The notes below the pieces were generated by a model, which saw nothing but the letters and a program-made list of their open reading frames with translations, had not been told where the DNA came from and ran no database searches. Shown piece after piece: positions 35,774-43,800 of a stretch of 55,634 nt of DNA (the first letter of the stretch is position 1; each line of letters begins with the position of its first letter). The stretch comes from Clostridia bacterium. GTDB taxonomy: Bacteria; Bacillota; Clostridia; Christensenellales; CAG-138. The DNA lies in assembly GCA_017509785.1 (NCBI GenBank), contig JAFWOT010000018.1, positions 1-55,634 of the forward strand. Reading direction: 5' to 3'. The translations under genes and the position numbers were made by a program.

Positions 35774-38185
35774 ATGAAACTGCCCCTTAAATGGCTTAAA
35801 GAGTACGTGGATTTCAACGTCACTCCCGAGGATTTCGCGGAGCGGATGCTCCTCAGGGGATTCGAGGTCGCGGAGATCATCCCCGAGATGAGCGTCGACG
35901 GCGTTTTCGTCTGCGAGATAACGAACATCGAGCCGCATCCCAACGCGGATAAGCTCCGCGTCTGCACGGTGGACGTCGGCCGCGAAGAAAACCTTCAGAT
36001 AGTGACGAACGCGACGAACGTCAAGGTCGGCGATCAGGTCCCCCTCGCGCTCGATAACGCTCACCTCACGGGCGGGCTCGTCATCCATCCCACCAAGATG
36101 CGCGGCGTCGCCTCCGCGGGCATGTTCTGCGGGAACGAGGAGCTCGGCATAACGGAAGTCGAGTACCCCGGCTGCGAGAACGGCGGCGTAATGGTATTCA
36201 ATGAAAAGCACCCCAACGGCCGGCGCATACAGGAAGCGCTCGACATGGACGACTGCATATTCGATATCGAGCTCACCCCCAACCGCCCCGACTGCCAGTC
36301 TGTGATCGGCATCTGCCGCGAGGCGGCGGCGGCTCTCGGGCAGGTCTTCCGCGAGCCCGAAATAAAGCGCGTCGAAGGCGAGGGCGACGTACACGATATC
36401 GCCCGGGTCACCGTCGAAAACCCCTATCTCTGCCCGCGCTACACGGCCCGCGTGGTGACGGATCTCAATATCGAGCCCTCCCCGCTCTGGCTGCAGAGGA
36501 AGCTGAAGGCGGTCGGCCTCAGGCCCATCAACAACATAGTCGATATAACGAACCTCGTTCTCGTTGAGTACGGGCATCCCATGCACGCGTTCGACCTCGC
36601 CTGCGTGGCGGAGAACCACATCGTCGTGAGGAACGCGGCGGAGGGCGAGATCGTCTACACCCTGGACGGCAAGGAGCGCGTGATGAGCGCCGATATGCTC
36701 CTCATAGCCGATCCGACGAAGGGCGTCGGCGTCGCCGGAGTCATGGGCGGCCTCAACAGCGAGATCACCGGGAACACCAAGGCGACCCTCTTCGAGAGCG
36801 CCGTCTTCCGCCCCGAGAACATCAGATCCACCGCGAGGCGTCTCCATCACGTCACCGATTCCGCCGCGCGCTTCATAAAGGGCGTCGAGCCCGTCAACGC
36901 GGAGCTTGCGCTGAACCGCGCGATAGAGCTCGTTGAGGAGCTGCACGCGGGCAAGGTCATGGGAGGCATGATAGACGTCTGCTCCGCCGACCTTCGCGAG
37001 AAGGAGGTCGCGGCCTCGGTCTCCCACATAAACGAGATACTCAATACCGACCTTCCCGCCGGGAAGATGAAGGAGCTCCTCTCCTCCATCAATATCCCGA
37101 CGCAGGCCGTCGGCGATACGCTTAAGATCCGCGTGCCGCATTTCCGCACCGATATAGAGGACGGCGTCGAGACCGACTGGGATATCGCGGAGGAGGTCGG
37201 CAGGCTCTACGGCTACACCAACATTGCTCCCACGCTCATGCGCGGCGACACGTTCCGCGGCAGAGTCGGGCAGAGCTTCAAGGACGAGGATATCATTAAG
37301 GATACGATGGCCTCGCTCGGCTGCCTCGAGCTTTACAATTACAACTTCATCTCCCCGAAGGAGCTTGACGATCTCATGATCCCCGGGGACGACGAACGCA
37401 GAAAGACGGTCAAGCTCCTCAACCCCTTCGGCGAGGATCAGTCCCTCATGCGGACGGAACTGGCGGGCGGGCTGCTCCGCGCGGCGGCGCTCAACCTCAA
37501 CCGCAAGACGGGCTTCGGCCGCTTCTTCGAGGTGGGCAACGTCCATTTCGATAACGGCGATCTTCCCGAGGAAAGGAAGCTCCTCGGCGTCATCCACTTC
37601 GGCTCCGACGAGGATTTCTTCACGTTGAAGGGCACGCTCGAAGCTCTCTTCGAGAAGCTCGGAATAGAGCGCGTCCGCTTTGAGGCGGGCGGCTCCGCGC
37701 ATCTGCACCCCACCCAGAAGGCGGTAATGACCGTCGGCGGCGAAAAGCTCGGCGAGATAGGCACGGTCCATCCGAAGGTGCAGAGGGCGTTCGGCGTATC
37801 CGCTCCCGCGTTCATCGCGGAGCTCGACTTCGCGGCGCTCCGCCGCCATATCGCAAGGGTGAGGAAGTATAAGCCCCTGCCCAAGTACCCCGCCGTTCAG
37901 CGCGATATCGCCCTCATAGTCGACGAGTCCACCACCGCGCAGGAGGTCATCGACGTGATCGAGTCCGCAAAGGCCCGCGTGCTCGTCGAGAACGTCCGCG
38001 TGTTCGACGTCTACCGTCCCAAGCTCCCCGGCGACAAGGGCATCCCCATGGGCAGGAAGAGCATGGCGTTCACGTTCACGCTCCGCTCCGATGAGGCCAC
38101 ACTCACCGACGAGCAGATCGGTCAGGCCGTCAACGCGATCCTAAAGAGCCTCAAGTTCCGCCTCGGCGCGGAGCTGAGGGCGTAA
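35774..38185 (+). CDS. pheT: phenylalanyl-tRNA synthetase beta subunit
   Basis: Beta chain of 803 residues, carrying editing and tRNA-binding functions. It has the N-terminal tRNA-binding domain (about 40-150, VCEITNIEPHPNADKLRVC), the B3/B4 editing domain (about 205-370, GLRPINNIVDITNLVLVEYG), the B5 domain and a C-terminal anticodon-binding fold (about 710-803, KYPAVQRDIALIVDE). The ATG is 18 bases after pheS, with AGGAGG. A strong terminator follows. Confidence 0.96.
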   Translation: MKLPLKWLKEYVDFNVTPEDFAERMLLRGFEVAEIIPEMSVDGVFVCEITNIEPHPNADKLRVCTVDVGREENLQIVTNATNVKVGDQVPLALDNAHLTGGLVIHPTKMRGVASAGMFCGNEELGITEVEYPGCENGGVMVFNEKHPNGRRIQEALDMDDCIFDIELTPNRPDCQSVIGICREAAAALGQVFREPEIKRVEGEGDVHDIARVTVENPYLCPRYTARVVTDLNIEPSPLWLQRKLKAVGLRPINNIVDITNLVLVEYGHPMHAFDLACVAENHIVVRNAAEGEIVYTLDGKERVMSADMLLIADPTKGVGVAGVMGGLNSEITGNTKATLFESAVFRPENIRSTARRLHHVTDSAARFIKGVEPVNAELALNRAIELVEELHAGKVMGGMIDVCSADLREKEVAASVSHINEILNTDLPAGKMKELLSSINIPTQAVGDTLKIRVPHFRTDIEDGVETDWDIAEEVGRLYGYTNIAPTLMRGDTFRGRVGQSFKDEDIIKDTMASLGCLELYNYNFISPKELDDLMIPGDDERRKTVKLLNPFGEDQSLMRTELAGGLLRAAALNLNRKTGFGRFFEVGNVHFDNGDLPEERKLLGVIHFGSDEDFFTLKGTLEALFEKLGIERVRFEAGGSAHLHPTQKAVMTVGGEKLGEIGTVHPKVQRAFGVSAPAFIAELDFAALRRHIARVRKYKPLPKYPAVQRDIALIVDESTTAQEVIDVIESAKARVLVENVRVFDVYRPKLPGDKGIPMGRKSMAFTFTLRSDEATLTDEQIGQAVNAILKSLKFRLGAELRA

Positions 38186-38194
38186 GATCACATT

Positions 38195-38229
38195 CGGGAA
38201 GGCGGCAGCGCCTTCCCGGCTTTTGATTT
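38195..38229 (+). terminator. terminator of pheST
   Basis: A perfect 10-bp stem CGGGAAGGCG/CGCCTTCCCG (38195-38204, 38209-38218) with CTTTTGATTT. The next ATG is only 12 bases beyond the stem. Confidence 0.88.
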
Positions 38230-38880
38230 ATGATCAGCATCGAACGATACAGGAGCGATCCGTGCGGGACGCTTTCGATACCGTATCATAAGGCGAAAAG
38301 CGTCGAGCTCCCGCCGGGCATGATGATACTGCACTCGGATGATCTCGATCCCGGGGATCACCCGGGCTTTTCGGATGAGCCGTTTTTCCGGCTCATTCAT
38401 CGCCTTAAAAACGTCGAACCCCCGGCAGGCGAAGCGTTTGAGGTGAGGACCGCGAAGGAGGAGGATCTGCCGCTCATCTCAGAAATCATAAAGCGATCCT
38501 ATTCCGATATCGGCGTTGCTTCAGAGGAACTGCGCCTTATGCGCCGCTCACCCGTGTTCGATCCGCAGCTGTGGGTCGTCGCGTATGACAGGGAAACGGG
38601 ACTTCCCGCCGCGTGCGGGATAGCGGAGCTTGACCGCGAGGTCGGCGAGGGAGCGCTCGAGTGGATACAGACCCTTCCGGAATTCCGCAGGAGGGGAGCC
38701 GCAAGGCTTGTCGTTCTGACGCTTCTTTCAAGGCTCCGCGAAAGGGCCGGATTCGTTACCGTTTCCGGCAGGGCGAACGATCCGGATTCGCCCGAAATGC
38801 TCTATCGCGGCTGCGGATTTGAGGGCAATGATGTGTGGCACGTGCTCAGGGCGAAAGCGCCCTGCTCGGCGGAGGAATGA
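38230..38880 (+). CDS. GNAT-family N-acetyltransferase
   Basis: A 216-residue protein; residues about 75-205 form the GNAT fold (FEVRTAKEEDLPLISEIIKRS, then EWIQTLPEFRRRGAARLVVL as the acetyl-CoA loop, here with an RRxGxA-like pattern, and LYRGCGFEGNDVWHVL). The first 70 residues are extra. The ATG at 38230 lacks a visible SD and directly follows the pheST terminator; it may be leaderless or begin later (ATG 38320). It is followed by TfoX_N and K+ channel genes with almost no gaps. Substrate unknown. Confidence 0.8.
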   Translation: MISIERYRSDPCGTLSIPYHKAKSVELPPGMMILHSDDLDPGDHPGFSDEPFFRLIHRLKNVEPPAGEAFEVRTAKEEDLPLISEIIKRSYSDIGVASEELRLMRRSPVFDPQLWVVAYDRETGLPAACGIAELDREVGEGALEWIQTLPEFRRRGAARLVVLTLLSRLRERAGFVTVSGRANDPDSPEMLYRGCGFEGNDVWHVLRAKAPCSAEE

Positions 38881-38883
38881 ATA

Positions 38884-39216
38884 ATGGCTTCATCAAAGGA
38901 ATATCTCGCTTTCATACTCGATCAGCTCTCCGAGCTCGACGGGGTCTCATACCGCCCGATGATGGGCGAGTACGTGCTCTATTACCGCGGCAGGGTGGTG
39001 GGCGGCGTCTACGACGACCGCCTGCTGTTAAAGCCCACGCCGACGGCCCTGCGCCTGATGGCGGATAACGCCTCGGCGCTTGAGACCGCCATCCCGTACG
39101 AGGGGGCGAAGGAGATGCTCACGGCCGATATCGACAACGCCGTGCTAACCTGCGCGGTCATCCGGGCGATAGCGGATGAGCTGCCGGAAAAGGGAGGCAA
39201 AAAGAGAAAAATATGA
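38884..39216 (+). CDS. TfoX N-terminal domain protein
   Basis: A protein of 110 residues made of one TfoX_N domain (SYRPMMGEYVLYYRGRVVGGVYDDRLLLKPT). Full-length TfoX/Sxy regulates competence in Proteobacteria, but stand-alone N domains in Bacillota have no known role. The ATG has GGAGG eight bases upstream, four bases after the GNAT stop. Its TGA overlaps the K+ channel ATG. Confidence 0.88.
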   Translation: MASSKEYLAFILDQLSELDGVSYRPMMGEYVLYYRGRVVGGVYDDRLLLKPTPTALRLMADNASALETAIPYEGAKEMLTADIDNAVLTCAVIRAIADELPEKGGKKRKI

Positions 39217-40031
39217 CCCGCAAACGCCTGCTTGAAGTTATAGAGACCGCCAAGGAGGACGACCGGCTGTCGAACGTCTACGACGTCTTTATGATGATCG
39301 TGATAGTTCTGAGCATAGTGCCTCTCGCCTTCAAGGAGGAGCCCGCCTTCTTTACCGTAATGGATAAGATCGCCGCGGGGATATTCATAGTCGATTATAT
39401 GCTCCGGCTCTCGACCGCCGATCTGAAGCTGAAAAGGGGTTGGGCGTCGTTCTTCATCTACCCGTTCACGCCGATGGCGCTCGTCGATCTTCTCTGCATA
39501 CTGCCCTCGCTCACTGTCATAAGCGGGGCGTTCCGCGTGCTGAAGGTATTCAGGCTTCTGCGCACGCTGCGCGTCTTCCGCGTATTTAAGGCGGTGCGGT
39601 ATTCAAGAAGCATCAACATGATACGCGAGGTCTTCGAGGTGGAGCGAAAGCCCCTCCTGACCGTCGGCGCGCTGGCGGTCGGCTACGTGATCGTTTCGGC
39701 GCTCGTCATATTCAACGTGGAGCCCGACCTCTTCGGCTCGTTCCTCGACGCGGTCTACTGGGCGACGGTCTCTCTCACGACGATGGGCTACGGCGATATC
39801 ACGCCCGTCACCGCCGTCGGCAGGGTAGTCACGATGCTCTCGTCCATGTTCGGGATCGCGATAATCGCCCTGCCCTCCGGCATAATCACGGCGGGATTCA
39901 TGCGCCTGCTCGCCATCGAGCAGGAGAAGGAGGCCGCGGAAAAGGCGGCGAAACAGCCGAAGCTGCTCACCGAGGCCGAGCGGAACGAGCTGCTTCAAAA
40001 GCTCGCGAACGAGGCAAAACAGGCGGAATGA
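39213..40031 (+). CDS. voltage-gated potassium channel, six-helix type
   Basis: Kv-like channel subunit of 272 residues that would assemble as a tetramer. Helices S1-S4 occupy about 24-130; S4 is rich in Arg (RVLKVFRLLRTLRVFRVFKA). The pore loop carries TTMGYGD (about 189-195), the K+ selectivity filter, then S6 (about 207-230). A basic-acidic coiled tail of about 40 residues ends the protein. It overlaps the TfoX_N gene by four bases. Confidence 0.92.
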   Translation: MTRKRLLEVIETAKEDDRLSNVYDVFMMIVIVLSIVPLAFKEEPAFFTVMDKIAAGIFIVDYMLRLSTADLKLKRGWASFFIYPFTPMALVDLLCILPSLTVISGAFRVLKVFRLLRTLRVFRVFKAVRYSRSINMIREVFEVERKPLLTVGALAVGYVIVSALVIFNVEPDLFGSFLDAVYWATVSLTTMGYGDITPVTAVGRVVTMLSSMFGIAIIALPSGIITAGFMRLLAIEQEKEAAEKAAKQPKLLTEAERNELLQKLANEAKQAE

Positions 40032-40036
40032 AAAAG

Positions 40037-40060
40037 CGGGGGCGATGCTGCCCCCGTTTT
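40037..40060. terminator. bidirectional terminator between K+ channel and CotH genes
   Basis: A 7-bp GC stem CGGGGGC/GCCCCCG (40037-40043, 40050-40056) with TTTTAT on the plus strand and CTTTTTC on the minus strand. Confidence 0.88.
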
Positions 40061-40074
40061 ATATTGCCCGTTTT

Positions 40075-41871
40075 TCAGTTCAGTCCCATGGAGAAGCGCA
40101 GTATCAGCAGCGCGTCGCCCGCGGTGAGCGTCCCGCTGCCGTCATAGTCCGCAAGCGCGGAAGCCGCGTCGTCGAGTGTGACGAGACCCATCGCGGCGCG
40201 GAGCGCGAGCAGCGCGTCCGCCGCGTTGATAATGCCGTTCATGTCGGCGTCGCCCTGCTCATACGTCGGGAGCTCGACGAGCCACTCGCCGTCAAGCCAT
40301 TCGATCCTGCTGACGAGCCAGTTTTTCAGCAGCGCCACAGAGCTGTGGAACCCCATGTGCCAGAGCTCGTAATTCGGCTCCTGCACGACGGAAAGATACG
40401 CCGCCTGCTCCTCTATCATGGGAAGGAGCCCCGCTGTCAGCGTGCCGCGGTACTCGGTGTAGCGCTCCTTCACCGCGCGGGCGAACTCCGGCTCGGTATC
40501 GTAGAGCCTGTCCATCCACGGGTTGGAGCTGTTGAGTATCATAAAGCCTTCGGGCGTGTCGGCGTTCGGGCAGTCGTCCGCATCGTTATGCCCGGGCGCC
40601 TGGTTGTTCCAGTTCACCCTTCCGTAGGCGAGGTCGAAATCCCACGGCGCGGTCATGTAGATATGGTCGTCGTCACGGTCCTTATAGAGCCAGCAGCTCG
40701 TCTTCATCGGGCCGTCGATATTCTTCGCAATCTCCTGGATGATGATGAAATCCGCCCACGAGCTCGTGTCGACGTAATTATGCCAATCCTCGCCGCTCGT
40801 GCCCATTATCGCCCCGTGGACGCGCTGCATGTACGCCGCAAGATATAAGAGCATCGCGTCCGCAAGCTCCGGGTCGTCGGGCTCGGGCGCCTTCAGAACG
40901 AAGAGATCCTTTGCCTCGTTCGCCCAGTAGGGGCAGTCGAACCAGAGATCGCTGTCAAAATCCACCCTGCCGTTTATGTCCTTCTCGATGAGGTAACCGC
41001 CGGTCATGTTGTCGGCGTCCGCCTCCTCTATATCGACCTTGCTCTTTTCTATGTCGATCCTCTCGGTCAGCAGGTATATGCCGTTGTACTCGCCGTTGAG
41101 GTATACGTCAACGAACTCGCAGCGGGGGACGTAGCCGATCCCGACGGTCTCCGCAAACCCCTTGTAGGTGATGTAGTTCCGCATGAGCGAGCCGTCCTGA
41201 TAGCTCGGGATCACGGCGTATTTTTTCGTTTTGGGAATGTCGAGCCACGAGGCCTTGCTGTCGAGCTTGATCGAGTAGGGCTTCTTGGGGTATGCCCACG
41301 AGCTGTTGCCCCTGCCCTTAACCTTGCCCGTGCCCTCGTAATCGCCGGAGGAGAACTCCTTCGTCCCAAGCGTCAGAGTATAGGAGGCGTCGACCCAGGT
41401 CTCCCGGTCGATATTTTCGAAATCCTCCGCCGCGTCGATGAAGAGCTTCGGCAGCTCGGAGCACGAGGCGTTGAAGCAGACGGACTCCCATTCTTCGAGG
41501 GATACGGAGCCGCCCTCCGCGGCGCGGAACACGCATTTCAGCCGCCCGTCCGCGAGAACGGTCCTGACCGCGCGCGAGTCCCCGGGGAAGAACCGGGAAT
41601 AGCGGTCGCACCGGAGCCACCCGTCCCCGAACGATACGGTGAACGAGAGCTCCTTCGTTTCGTCGAACACTATGCTGCCGCCGTCCTCATGCGCGGCGAC
41701 GCCCATGGAACCGGCGGAAGTCTCCGCGATCGTGACTCCCTCCGAACCCCCCGGAGCCAGCACGAATTGCTGTTCCGCCTTCACGCTTCCTCCGGCCGGC
41801 GTCGGAGCCGCCGCGAATACGGCGTAAACCAATGCCAGCAGCAGCGCGGAAAACCTGCGTACGCTGTTCAT
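40075..41871 (-). CDS. secreted CotH-family protein with C-terminal type I dockerin
   Basis: A 598-residue secreted protein. Signal peptide 1-22; N-terminal beta domain (about 30-140); CotH kinase-like domain (about 145-480) with GRGNSSWAYPKKPYSIKL, DVYLNGEYNGIYLLTERIDI and a late acidic DFDLAYG motif that corresponds to the metal-binding DFG-like site. The dockerin (about 540-598) has two calcium loops, DADMNGIINAADALLAL and ADYDGSGTLTAGDALLIL. CotH kinases phosphorylate spore coat or secreted proteins; dockerin-linked forms occur in Ruminococcus-type organisms. The ATG follows GAGGTGG. It lies downstream of prfB on the same strand. Confidence 0.9.
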   Translation of the reverse strand: MNSVRRFSALLLALVYAVFAAAPTPAGGSVKAEQQFVLAPGGSEGVTIAETSAGSMGVAAHEDGGSIVFDETKELSFTVSFGDGWLRCDRYSRFFPGDSRAVRTVLADGRLKCVFRAAEGGSVSLEEWESVCFNASCSELPKLFIDAAEDFENIDRETWVDASYTLTLGTKEFSSGDYEGTGKVKGRGNSSWAYPKKPYSIKLDSKASWLDIPKTKKYAVIPSYQDGSLMRNYITYKGFAETVGIGYVPRCEFVDVYLNGEYNGIYLLTERIDIEKSKVDIEEADADNMTGGYLIEKDINGRVDFDSDLWFDCPYWANEAKDLFVLKAPEPDDPELADAMLLYLAAYMQRVHGAIMGTSGEDWHNYVDTSSWADFIIIQEIAKNIDGPMKTSCWLYKDRDDDHIYMTAPWDFDLAYGRVNWNNQAPGHNDADDCPNADTPEGFMILNSSNPWMDRLYDTEPEFARAVKERYTEYRGTLTAGLLPMIEEQAAYLSVVQEPNYELWHMGFHSSVALLKNWLVSRIEWLDGEWLVELPTYEQGDADMNGIINAADALLALRAAMGLVTLDDAASALADYDGSGTLTAGDALLILRFSMGLN

Positions 41872-41897
41872 TTTTCGACCACCTCGTTATATTATTT

Positions 41898-41922
41898 CGG
41901 CACGGAGCGCAGCCCCGTGCCG
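41898..41922. repeat. 8-bp GC hairpin between prfB and the cotH gene
   Basis: CGGCACGG/CCGTGCCG with a 9-base loop. No T-run follows on the minus strand, so read-through from prfB is possible. Confidence 0.5.
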
Positions 41923-41928
41923 GTCATA

Positions 41929-43024
41929 TCACATCTTTATCAGGTACTGATGTATGAACTCGTCGATCTCGCCGTCCATCACGGCCTGGATATTGCCCGT
42001 CTCGCAGCCGGTGCGGTGATCCTTGACCATGGTGTAGGGCTGGAAGACGTAGGAGCGTATCTGGCTGCCCCACTCGATCTTCTTGAGCTCGCCCTTTATG
42101 TCGGCCATCTTCTCCATGCGCTCGCGCTCCTTGATCTCGAGGAGCTTGCCCTTCAGGATGCGCATTGCGACTTCCTTATTCTGGAGCTGGCTCCGCTCGT
42201 TCTGGCACTGGACGACTATGCCCGTCGCGAAGTGCGTGATGCGGATGGCGGAGGAGACCTTGTTTACGTTCTGGCCGCCCGCGCCGCCGGAGCGGTAGGT
42301 GTCGATCCTGATATCCTCGGGCTTTATCTCGATGGAGTTATCGTCCTCGGTGAGTATGGGAGTCACGTCGAGCGAAGCGAAGGAGGTGTGGCGCCTGCCG
42401 GAGGAATCGAAGGGGGAAATGCGGACGAGCCTGTGCACGCCCTTTTCGGCCTTTAAGTAGCCGTAGGCGTTCTCGCCCTGCACCTCGAAGGTGACGGACT
42501 TTATGCCGGCTTCCTCGCCGTCTAAAAGGTCGAGCTCCTTGACGGTATAGCCCTGCCTCTCGCAGTAGCGGACGTACATGCGGTAGAGCATGCTGACCCA
42601 GTCCTGCGCCTCGGTGCCGCCCGCGCCCGCGTGGAGCGAGAGCACCGCGTTGTAGGCGTCGTAGGGTCCGGTCAGGAGCGCGGAAAGATGGAACTCCTCG
42701 ACGGCGTGATTGAGCTTTTCAAACGCCTCGGGGACCTCCTCGGCCATGTCCTCGTCCTCCTCGCCCATGTCCATGAGGACCTCGAAATCCTCGCACATGG
42801 ATTCGAGCTTCGCGTATTTATCTATCTTGGACGAGATGGACTTCATGCGCATGTTGACCTTGTTGGCGGCCTCAACGTCGTCCCAGAAGCCCTCCTTGCC
42901 CATTTCGACTTCCAATTGTTTCTTTTCCTCCGCAAGCTCGGCGACCTTAAAGGGATTCACCCGCCTGCTTGAGGGCAGCTATGACCGCCGTGAGCTGCTG
43001 GCGGTATTCATCCATGATGACCAT
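41929..43024 (-). CDS. prfB: peptide chain release factor 2 (programmed +1 frameshift)
   Basis: Ends translation at UGA and UAA. A 25-codon first frame (ATG 43024, MVIMDEYRQQL...GESL) stops at TAA 42949-42947; a +1 slip at CTT (to TTT) continues as KVAELAEEKKQ. The whole product, about 364 residues, has the UGA-reading and GGQ domains (GGAGGQNVNKVSSAIRITH). The first ATG has AGGAAG seven bases upstream. A GTG at 42960 could also start the second frame directly, but the first frame is clearly homologous to the RF2 N-terminus (LEEYRQ...GESL). Confidence 0.92.
42947..42966 (-). promoter_or_regulatory. prfB programmed frameshift site, stop UAA instead of UGA
   Basis: On the minus strand AGGCGGGTG-AATCC-CTT-TAA. 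The slippery CTT T and an SD-like purine run are there, but the stop is UAA and the spacing from the SD-like run to CTT is longer than in the usual AGGGGGTATCTTTGAC cassette. Confidence 0.75.
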
Positions 43025-43114
43025 GATATTGCTTCCTTTCGGTGTAGTATTTATGGTTTTGAGTATTGAGTTCTGAGTTCCGGATTATGTGCCTTTCCCC
43101 GATTTTGCTTTTAA
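43025..43114. other. upstream gap of prfB
   Basis: Holds the prfB SD and a short tandem GAG-TATTGAG-TTCTGAG-TTC (about 43060-43081), a string also reminiscent of other gaps in this window. No clear promoter was found. Confidence 0.35.
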
Positions 43115-43223
43115 GCCGCAGCCACCTCATCCGGCGCTTCGCGCCACCTTCCCCTCAGTAGGGGAAGGGGGACCGCCGCCGCAAGGCGGTGGTGGAAGAG
43201 GCGGTGGAAGAGGTGGGGGCAGC
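43115..43223. repeat. MITE-like palindromic element, copy 1
   Basis: About 109 bp. It starts GCCGCAGCCACCTC and ends GAGGTGGGGGCAGC, near-inverted termini. Inside are GGCGC-ttc-GCGCC, CCTTCCCC/GGGGAAGG and GCCGCC/GGCGGT hairpins. Its first 55 bases match copy 2 at 54 positions. It ends three bases from the stop of the DUF559 gene. Confidence 0.85.
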
Positions 43224-43226
43224 GAT

Positions 43227-43604
43227 TCAGACTTCATTATTCAGTGAAGGATCGCGTTTCCCTCCCAGCCGGGAAAAAATATCGTCGTAAACGCCGGATA
43301 GATTCGTCTTGACCTCGTGATTGGAATAACGCAGTACCGTGAGCCGCCTGCTGTTCAAATAGGCGGTACGCTCGGCGTCGGCTTTACGTCCCTGTTCGGT
43401 ATAATGCTGCTCGCCGTCGATCTCTATAACGGTCTTTTTCTCGGCGCAGTAGAAATCGACGATGTATTTGCCGATGACCTTCTGCCGGTGGAACCTGAAC
43501 GGCATTTTCTTCAGGCAGCAGTACCAAACGAGTCTTTCCTCTTCGGTCATGTTTTTGCGGAGCTGCTGGGCCAGCGGAGTGAGCGCGGGATCGTTCCGGT
43601 TCAT
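43227..43604 (-). CDS. DUF559 endonuclease-like protein (Vsr-related fold)
   Basis: A 125-residue protein of the DUF559 family, related to Vsr/PD-(D/E)xK nucleases. The nuclease core is visible: KMPFRFHRQKVIGKYIVDFY, then KKTVIEIDGEQHY, with the acidic residues and His expected for metal catalysis; the N-terminal EERLVWYCCL helix is typical. The family has no established role. The gene is bounded by two MITE-like elements, three bases and 25 bases away, which suggests that it moves with them or acts on them. The ATG follows AGAGGAATC. GC content is slightly lower than neighbours. Confidence 0.88.
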   Translation of the reverse strand: MNRNDPALTPLAQQLRKNMTEEERLVWYCCLKKMPFRFHRQKVIGKYIVDFYCAEKKTVIEIDGEQHYTEQGRKADAERTAYLNSRRLTVLRYSNHEVKTNLSGVYDDIFSRLGGKRDPSLNNEV

Positions 43605-43629
43605 GATTCCTCTTTCTGCTTAATGACTG

Positions 43630-43786
43630 GAGCTGCAGCCACCTCATCCGGCGCTTCGCGCCACCTTCCCCTCAGTAGGGGAAGGGACGATGACGTCGAG
43701 GTATCCGCTCCTTCCCCTATGAGGGAGGCAATGCCCCGGTGGTGCATTGCCGGACCGCTTGCGGTGGAAGAGGTGGTGGCAGCTGC
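43630..43786. repeat. MITE-like palindromic element, copy 2
   Basis: About 157 bp, with imperfect terminal inverted repeats (14 of 17 positions: GGAGCTGCAGCCACCTC against the complement of GAGGTGGTGGCAGCTGC). Left half equals copy 1; the middle has CCTTCCCC-tatga-GGGAGG and GGCAATGC-ccc...GCATTGCC hairpins. It ends 14 bases from the argS stop. Confidence 0.85.
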
Positions 43787-43800
43787 TTACGCGATGCTAC

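Noticed and set aside
41898..41922. Terminator of prfB
   Set aside because: Good stem but no T-run on the minus strand; listed as a hairpin only.
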